The notes under the pieces: model-generated
What the model saw: only the letters and a program-made list of their open reading frames with translations
Databases searched by the model: none
Told to the model about the DNA's origin: nothing
Program-made: the position numbers and the translations under genes
Assembly (NCBI GenBank): GCA_031550405.1
Contig: JAVBOP010000190.1
Span: forward strand, 1 to 10,476
Origin: JAVBOP01 sp031550405
Lineage (GTDB): Bacteria; Bacteroidota; Ignavibacteria; Kapaibacteriales; UBA2268
DNA length: 10,476 nt
Reading direction: 5' to 3'
Part shown: piece by piece, positions 6,940 through 10,476 of the stretch
Position numbering within the stretch: the stretch's first letter is position 1
Layout of the letters: the number at the start of each line of letters is the position of its first letter

Positions 6940-8376
6940 ATGAAAAAAATAAATTTTGTTTTAATCATTATTGTCGCTGCATACACGCTGAATTTTAATT
7001 TGAACGCTCAATATACATCAAAAGAGCAAGGAATGTTAGATTCTTTGACTACTCTTGATCAAGATATTGTTAAATATTTTCCGAGATGGAAAGTGTGTGA
7101 ATCTGATTTGCAAATACACATACATGGAGCATTTTTGGGAGCAGGATTTAGCAGGGCAATGCTAAGTTACAGCAATATAGAGATATTGGCTGCGCCCGGC
7201 GATTTTGATCCTGGAGAATATGGCAATTATCAAATACTTTTGATTACTTGCGGTGATGCTGCCATGAAAACGTATCAGATAGAGCAGTATATCACTCCTG
7301 CGCTTAGAAAAAAACTGACAGGTGAGGTTAGCTATTCCGGCACAGGAACAGGCAGAACATATTGCTACAAAGATATTCCTATCGAAATACCGCCATCTTC
7401 GTATCAGGCGGAGGCTATTTTGGACTATATGCAGCCAACAGATGTTGGGCATGCTTTATCATTATCCCTGTATGAACAAAATGTCAAAATAGGCAACACG
7501 GGATTTTGGCTTAAGGCTCAATACGGCAATGATCCAATAGGCTATCAATACTGGTCTTCCGGCGAAGCAAGCATAATGTTTCAACGTCCTCTTTACGTTA
7601 ATAAACATGCTCCTACAAGCCGGGCAATACCTTATTTAATGAACCTATATTTAGGTGGTGGCTGGAGAACAACCAACGGTATTGACCCATCCGGTTCTTT
7701 CTTAAGCTGGATACAGCCCCGCATTCTGAATGGTCAGCAAAATGGTGCTTTAGTTGGAGGTTTGGATTTCCATTTACCCGTGCACCCTCAGGCAGGTATC
7801 AGATTCAATGCAATACTGCCATTTGAAGAATTAACGACTAAAGGCATTGAACCTGAAAAATGGGGAAAATATTCATTAGACAGTTATCCTAACAGAAGTG
7901 TCTATGCCAATGACAGTAGAAATGTTACTGATATTGTGCCCGTATCAAAAGCTTCCGGCCAATTCCTGTTTTTCTATAACTGGTGGCTGAATAAACGTAA
8001 TCCTGAAAACTATATCAGGTTTGATGCTGGTATAAGTTATTCCGAAGTGCAAGAAATGGGTATGTGGGTAGACAGCCTTGAAACAGGCCCAGTAACTTCT
8101 ATAGGTATTGATGGGATAGAGGGACTGAGAACTTATAAGCCAAGCGAAGCATTGGATTGGTTATATTTAAAGGCAGAATATAGAAATCAGGCAAACTTTC
8201 CATTCGGGTGCAGTGTGCAGCTGTCAAACCAAATCTTTTTAGGTAAATTATGGGTTCCTGTATTTGGGGATTGGTTATATATTGAGATGAAGTATTCAAC
8301 TCCAATAAGAGATCCTCGTCCTTATGAAATAAAAGGTTTCTTTACAATTTCTCCAGTTATTAGATTGGCAATATAA
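6940..8376 (+). CDS. outer-membrane beta-barrel protein, paralogue of the preceding gene's C-terminal half
   Basis: 478 residues with a Sec signal peptide (MKKINFVLIIIVAAYTL, cleavage near LNA-QYT at about residue 23). After a region at about 30-165 with four cysteines, the protein becomes a series of aromatic- and glycine-rich candidate beta-strands to its end, PVIRLAI. Motifs shared in order with the upstream protein are S-G-Q-F at 339, Y-I-R-F-D-A-G, K-A-E-Y at 411, P-F-G-C-S-V-Q at 421, L-W-V-P-V-F-G-D-W, D-P-R-P-Y-E and P-V-I-R-L. The upstream soluble N-terminal domain is not shared. The gene starts 27 bases after its neighbour, with AAGG before the ATG, and is followed by a strong terminator, so it closes the operon. 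No known porin or PorP/SprF signature was recognised. An outer-membrane location is likely; substrate or partner is unknown. Confidence 0.8.
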   Translation: MKKINFVLIIIVAAYTLNFNLNAQYTSKEQGMLDSLTTLDQDIVKYFPRWKVCESDLQIHIHGAFLGAGFSRAMLSYSNIEILAAPGDFDPGEYGNYQILLITCGDAAMKTYQIEQYITPALRKKLTGEVSYSGTGTGRTYCYKDIPIEIPPSSYQAEAILDYMQPTDVGHALSLSLYEQNVKIGNTGFWLKAQYGNDPIGYQYWSSGEASIMFQRPLYVNKHAPTSRAIPYLMNLYLGGGWRTTNGIDPSGSFLSWIQPRILNGQQNGALVGGLDFHLPVHPQAGIRFNAILPFEELTTKGIEPEKWGKYSLDSYPNRSVYANDSRNVTDIVPVSKASGQFLFFYNWWLNKRNPENYIRFDAGISYSEVQEMGMWVDSLETGPVTSIGIDGIEGLRTYKPSEALDWLYLKAEYRNQANFPFGCSVQLSNQIFLGKLWVPVFGDWLYIEMKYSTPIRDPRPYEIKGFFTISPVIRLAI

Positions 8377-8397
8377 TGAATTTTTATTCATTATTCA

Positions 8398-8444
8398 TAC
8401 CCTATTGATAGTATAGTGCTGTCAATAGGGTATTGATTTTATTT
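8398..8444 (+). terminator. Rho-independent terminator after the barrel operon
   Basis: An inverted repeat pairs 8398-8411 (TACCCTATTGATAG) with 8419-8432 (CTGTCAATAGGGTA). This gives a 14-base-pair stem with a single G-U wobble and a 7-base loop, followed by TTGATTTTATTT. It lies 22 bases after the stop of the 478-residue gene and separates it from the vWA-OmpA gene. Confidence 0.85.
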
Positions 8445-8470
8445 GTCATTTATTTTTTAATCGTTGTAAT
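8443..8470 (+). promoter_or_regulatory. candidate promoter of the vWA-OmpA gene
   Basis: TTGTCA (8443-8448) and TGTAAT (8465-8470), each 5/6 to the sigma70-type boxes, are separated by 16 bases. The pair sits just after the terminator and just before the likely start at 8484/8493, so the leader would be very short. Spacing and -35 box are the same as in the candidate promoter at 2556. Confidence 0.4.
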
Positions 8471-8483
8471 TCAAAAATTTTTA

Positions 8484-9827
8484 ATGTTAAACATGTTTTC
8501 AAAAGGTAAATTTTTATTCATTATTCTCGCTATACTGCTTGTTGGAGCGCCAGAGACCTGTTTGGTGGCACAAACTAAAAAGGCTGTTGACAAAAAGAAA
8601 AAGAAAGAGCTGCCTAATATAGAAGCTGACAGGGAAGACATTGACATGACGGTAAAGAGTATTGAAATTACACGTTTTCCTGAGACTAAGCTATTGATAG
8701 AAGCATATAATAAACTCGGAGAACCGCTTGATACTCTAAGTCCTTCTCAAATTACAATCTTTGAAAATGGAATGCAATTCAAGGCGATTAGCGTTGAAAA
8801 AGTTCCTGTTGCCAACAATCTGCCTTGGGATTTTGTTTTTTTAATGGATATTACAGGCTCTATGCAGCCGCAGATTGACGGCGTTGTATCAAATGTGCTT
8901 ACTTTTACCAAGCAACTTAATGAAAGAGGAATAGACTATAGGCTCGGGTTGATTCTGTTTTCTGATGATATTGACAGGGTTTATCAGCCAACAGCTGATG
9001 CTGAAGTATTCCTTGGATGGTTGAAAAATGTGAAAGCCTATGGTGGTGGCGATGAGAAGGAAAATGCCCTTGAAGCATTGAAATCTGCCACTCAGCGCAT
9101 TAATTTTCGAGAAGAGGCAAACCGCATAGCTATACTGATAACAGATGCGCCATACCATTCTAAAGGCGAAAAAGGTGACGGTTCTACACAAGAGACCTTG
9201 GAATCTACCATTGAAAGATTGCAAAAATCAGATCTTCGAGTGTTTTCTATAACTCCACCTAAATTTAAGAATTATAGTATCTTATCCGAACAAACTCGAG
9301 GCACGACTTATAACATAGATTACTCTTTTTCTGCTGTTTTAGAAAATTTCACACGCCAAATTACCAACCTGTTTCTTGTTACTTATATCTCCGAACATAC
9401 CGTTATTCCTGACTCTATAGAGATAGGTCTGTTTGACAAGGACTTAAGTAAAATCATAAAAAAGACCATACCAATTGTAGAATTAGGTCGAAAGTTAATA
9501 ATAGAAAATTTATTATTCGCAACGGCAAAATATGAACTTCCAGTAAATGTTAATGAACTGAACATATTAGCGGAATTTATGCTGAATAAGCCCAATGTAA
9601 ATGTTTTGATTGAAGGGCATACTGACTCCACAGGTTCGCATAATATTAATGATGTTTTGTCTGAGCGCAGAGCAGAGTCGGTAAAAAATTATTTAACAAA
9701 CAAAGGCGTAAAATCTACTCGCATACAGACAAAGGGTTTCGGAAAGCGGCGACCAATTGCCAGCAATGACGACGAATTTGGCCGTAGTCTTAACCGCAGA
9801 ACAGAGATAATAATTCTCTCGAAATAA
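8484..9827 (+). CDS. secreted von Willebrand A domain protein with C-terminal OmpA domain
   Basis: 447 residues from the ATG at 8484; the ATG at 8493 is an equally good start. The frame extends back to a TTG at 8433, but that part overlaps the terminator tail and promoter and is rejected. A Sec signal peptide (FSKGKFLFIILAILLVG, cleavage near VAQ-TKK) is followed by a lysine-rich linker. Residues 57-108 form a small beta domain of the kind often found before vWA domains (LGEPLDTLSPSQITIFENG). The vWA domain spans about 114-300, with a MIDAS metal site D122-I-T-G-S-M. The OmpA-family domain at about 340-447 shows VLIEGHTDSTG (GHTD at 378-381), LSERRAESVKNYL, and FGKRRPIASN followed by GRSLNRRTEI, the standard peptidoglycan-binding pattern. 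It should sit in the periplasm bound to the cell wall, with the vWA domain binding a protein partner. It has its own promoter, but its place beside the barrel operon suggests a related envelope role. Confidence 0.92.
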   Translation: MLNMFSKGKFLFIILAILLVGAPETCLVAQTKKAVDKKKKKELPNIEADREDIDMTVKSIEITRFPETKLLIEAYNKLGEPLDTLSPSQITIFENGMQFKAISVEKVPVANNLPWDFVFLMDITGSMQPQIDGVVSNVLTFTKQLNERGIDYRLGLILFSDDIDRVYQPTADAEVFLGWLKNVKAYGGGDEKENALEALKSATQRINFREEANRIAILITDAPYHSKGEKGDGSTQETLESTIERLQKSDLRVFSITPPKFKNYSILSEQTRGTTYNIDYSFSAVLENFTRQITNLFLVTYISEHTVIPDSIEIGLFDKDLSKIIKKTIPIVELGRKLIIENLLFATAKYELPVNVNELNILAEFMLNKPNVNVLIEGHTDSTGSHNINDVLSERRAESVKNYLTNKGVKSTRIQTKGFGKRRPIASNDDEFGRSLNRRTEIIILSK

Positions 9828-9879
9828 AAAATACCTGTACGAAACACCAAGTATTAATGTACCGCTTAATTTGAGTGTC

Positions 9880-10222
9880 CTAGTTCGTAGTTGTGTCATC
9901 GTCGTCGCCTGGATTAAGCCGAAACTTCTGACCATGATAATAGGGGTTAAATTTTGTCATATTATCAGGATTAACGTCTAACTCATACGGAATAGCGATA
10001 GTAATGCTTGGTACATTTGATAAAGATTGTCCTGCATATTGCGCCTCTATCATACCTTTGGTTATTACTAATTCATCCGTAGTACTATTACCTACTGGTA
10101 TGTCTATAAAATCACCTCTGTTTGTTCTGGAAAGCGTTATAATATAGCTCGTGGGAACTTTGAATTTTATCGTGCCTGTGCTGCCGTTTTTTTGCGTATA
10201 TGGCAGCTTGATTTTAAGAACA
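9880..10222 (-). pseudogene. C-terminal remnant of an unrecognised gene cut by an IS1-family element
   Basis: Read on the minus strand, 113 codons run from 10221 to a TAG stop at 9880-9882 with normal protein character: LPYTQKNGSTGTIKFKVPTS, then an ITLSRTNRGDFIDIPVGNST stretch, ITIAIPYELDVNPDN and an acidic, threonine-rich end NPGDDDDTTTN. The frame has no start codon of its own at the right end; reading upstream it enters the insertion sequence and meets a stop at 10234-10236. The first internal ATG (10051-10053) would give a fragment of only 57 residues. The simplest reading is the 3' part of an older gene whose 5' part lies beyond the element, outside the window. The beta-rich composition would suit an exported protein, but the family is not recognised. 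It converges with the vWA-OmpA gene, with only 52 bases between the stops. Confidence 0.6.
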
Positions 10223-10476
10223 GGGGTGCATTGTTACTTTATTGTTGCTTATGTGATTGTTAATTCATAATCAAAATCATGTAAGGTTTTATCTAAAAAT
10301 AAATCCAATGTAATCTCCAGCATTTTCAACGACTTAGTGTATCTTTTAGTTTTTCTGTTAAATCTTGCTAAATTGTCTCTGAACGAAGAATTTGAACTTT
10401 CAATCAGATGCGTTTCTGCCTTCGTCATCGTATGAGCCTCCGGAACATCCTGAAAAATCACGTCATAACAGCTATT
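10223..10476 (-). mobile_element. terminal part of an IS1-family insertion sequence
   Basis: The transposase 3' end lies 26 bases from the point (about 10222/10223) where the interrupted minus-strand gene resumes. The outer end reads GGGGTGCATTGTTAC, and a terminus starting with G-G and T-G is usual for IS1-family ends. The left target duplication, if 8-9 bases, would be TTAAGAACA at 10214-10222. The other end is outside the window, so neither the inverted repeat nor the duplication can be confirmed, and the exact boundary may be off by a few bases. Confidence 0.6.
10249..10476 (-). CDS. IS1-family transposase, C-terminal 75 residues (5' part outside window)
   Basis: The minus-strand frame is open to the window edge and stops at TAA (10249-10251). 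The segment H-T-M-T-K-A-E-T-H-L-I-E-S-S-N-S, followed by FRDNLARFNRKTKRYTKSLK, matches the end of IS1-type transposases: a histidine-lysine segment, an I-E-x-x-N-x-x-x-R motif carrying the likely third catalytic acid, then a basic L-A-R-x-x-R-K-T-x-x-Y-(S/T)-K-S stretch. The enzyme moves its element by DDE-type cut-and-join chemistry. The GTG at 10459-10461 is internal to the frame, not the true start. Whether the full element is intact cannot be judged here. Confidence 0.85.
   Translation of the reverse strand, partial: NSCYDVIFQDVPEAHTMTKAETHLIESSNSSFRDNLARFNRKTKRYTKSLKMLEITLDLFLDKTLHDFDYELTIT

Larger units (their letters stand above)
8379..8526 (+). repeat. pair of 18-base direct repeats flanking the terminator and promoter region
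   Basis: The same 18 bases, AATTTTTATTCATTATTC, occur at 8379-8396, directly after the barrel gene's stop, and at 8509-8526, inside the signal-peptide coding part of the vWA-OmpA gene. They are 130 bases apart and enclose the hairpin and promoter. The low-complexity AT sequence means chance is possible. Confidence 0.6.

Noticed and set aside
8433..8483. Upstream TTG start at 8433 for the vWA-OmpA gene
   Set aside because: It lies on the terminator's T-rich tail and within the candidate promoter, and adds a second hydrophobic stretch before a good signal peptide starting at 8484/8493.
9828..9879. Bidirectional terminator between the convergent stops
   Set aside because: Only a weak pairing (AATAC with GTATT, and GTAC repeats) was found, with no T tract.
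9693..9935. 80-codon minus-strand frame over the end of the OmpA domain
   Set aside because: It overlaps conserved OmpA codons and the remnant gene's stop in another frame, and shows no protein-family features.

Overview
The window is AT-rich, tightly packed bacterial DNA. The first gene ends in a type IX secretion (T9SS, Por) C-terminal sorting domain, which points to the Bacteroidota/Chlorobiota (FCB) group. Several starts are preceded by recognisable Shine-Dalgarno sequences, and TTGTCA/TTGACA boxes sit in the gaps between genes. Both are less typical of classical Bacteroidota, so a lineage such as Ignavibacteria or Kapabacteria seems more likely. This placement is inferred; there is no rRNA or other marker gene in the window.

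Layout on the plus strand. (1) 3-428 is the 3' end of a secreted T9SS cargo protein. (2) 573-1169 is a small exported protein of unknown function, followed by 1207-2427, a LolC/LolE-type (FtsX/MacB family) ABC-transporter permease. (3) 2428-2714 is a 287-base AT-rich control region with an 18-base T run and several promoter-like pairs. (4) 2715-8376 holds three genes that look like one operon: an inner-membrane-anchored periplasmic protein of about 775 residues, and two signal-peptide proteins of 606 and 478 residues whose C-terminal halves look like related outer-membrane beta-barrels. A strong hairpin terminator at 8398-8432 closes this unit. (5) A separately promoted gene at 8484-9827 encodes a secreted protein with a von Willebrand A domain and a C-terminal OmpA peptidoglycan-binding domain.

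The right end carries minus-strand genes. 9880-10222 is the C-terminal remnant of an unrecognised gene whose reading frame is cut at about 10222. There the terminal part of an IS1-family insertion sequence begins (10223 to the window end), including the last 75 residues of its transposase.

Taken together, the central genes suggest an envelope-spanning assembly: a single-pass inner-membrane protein with a long periplasmic part, two outer-membrane barrels, and a neighbouring peptidoglycan-binding vWA-OmpA protein. The general plan resembles the GldM/PorM, outer-membrane and OmpA-type components of T9SS, but no gene here can be firmly identified as a known T9SS component. No tRNA, rRNA or CRISPR array was seen.
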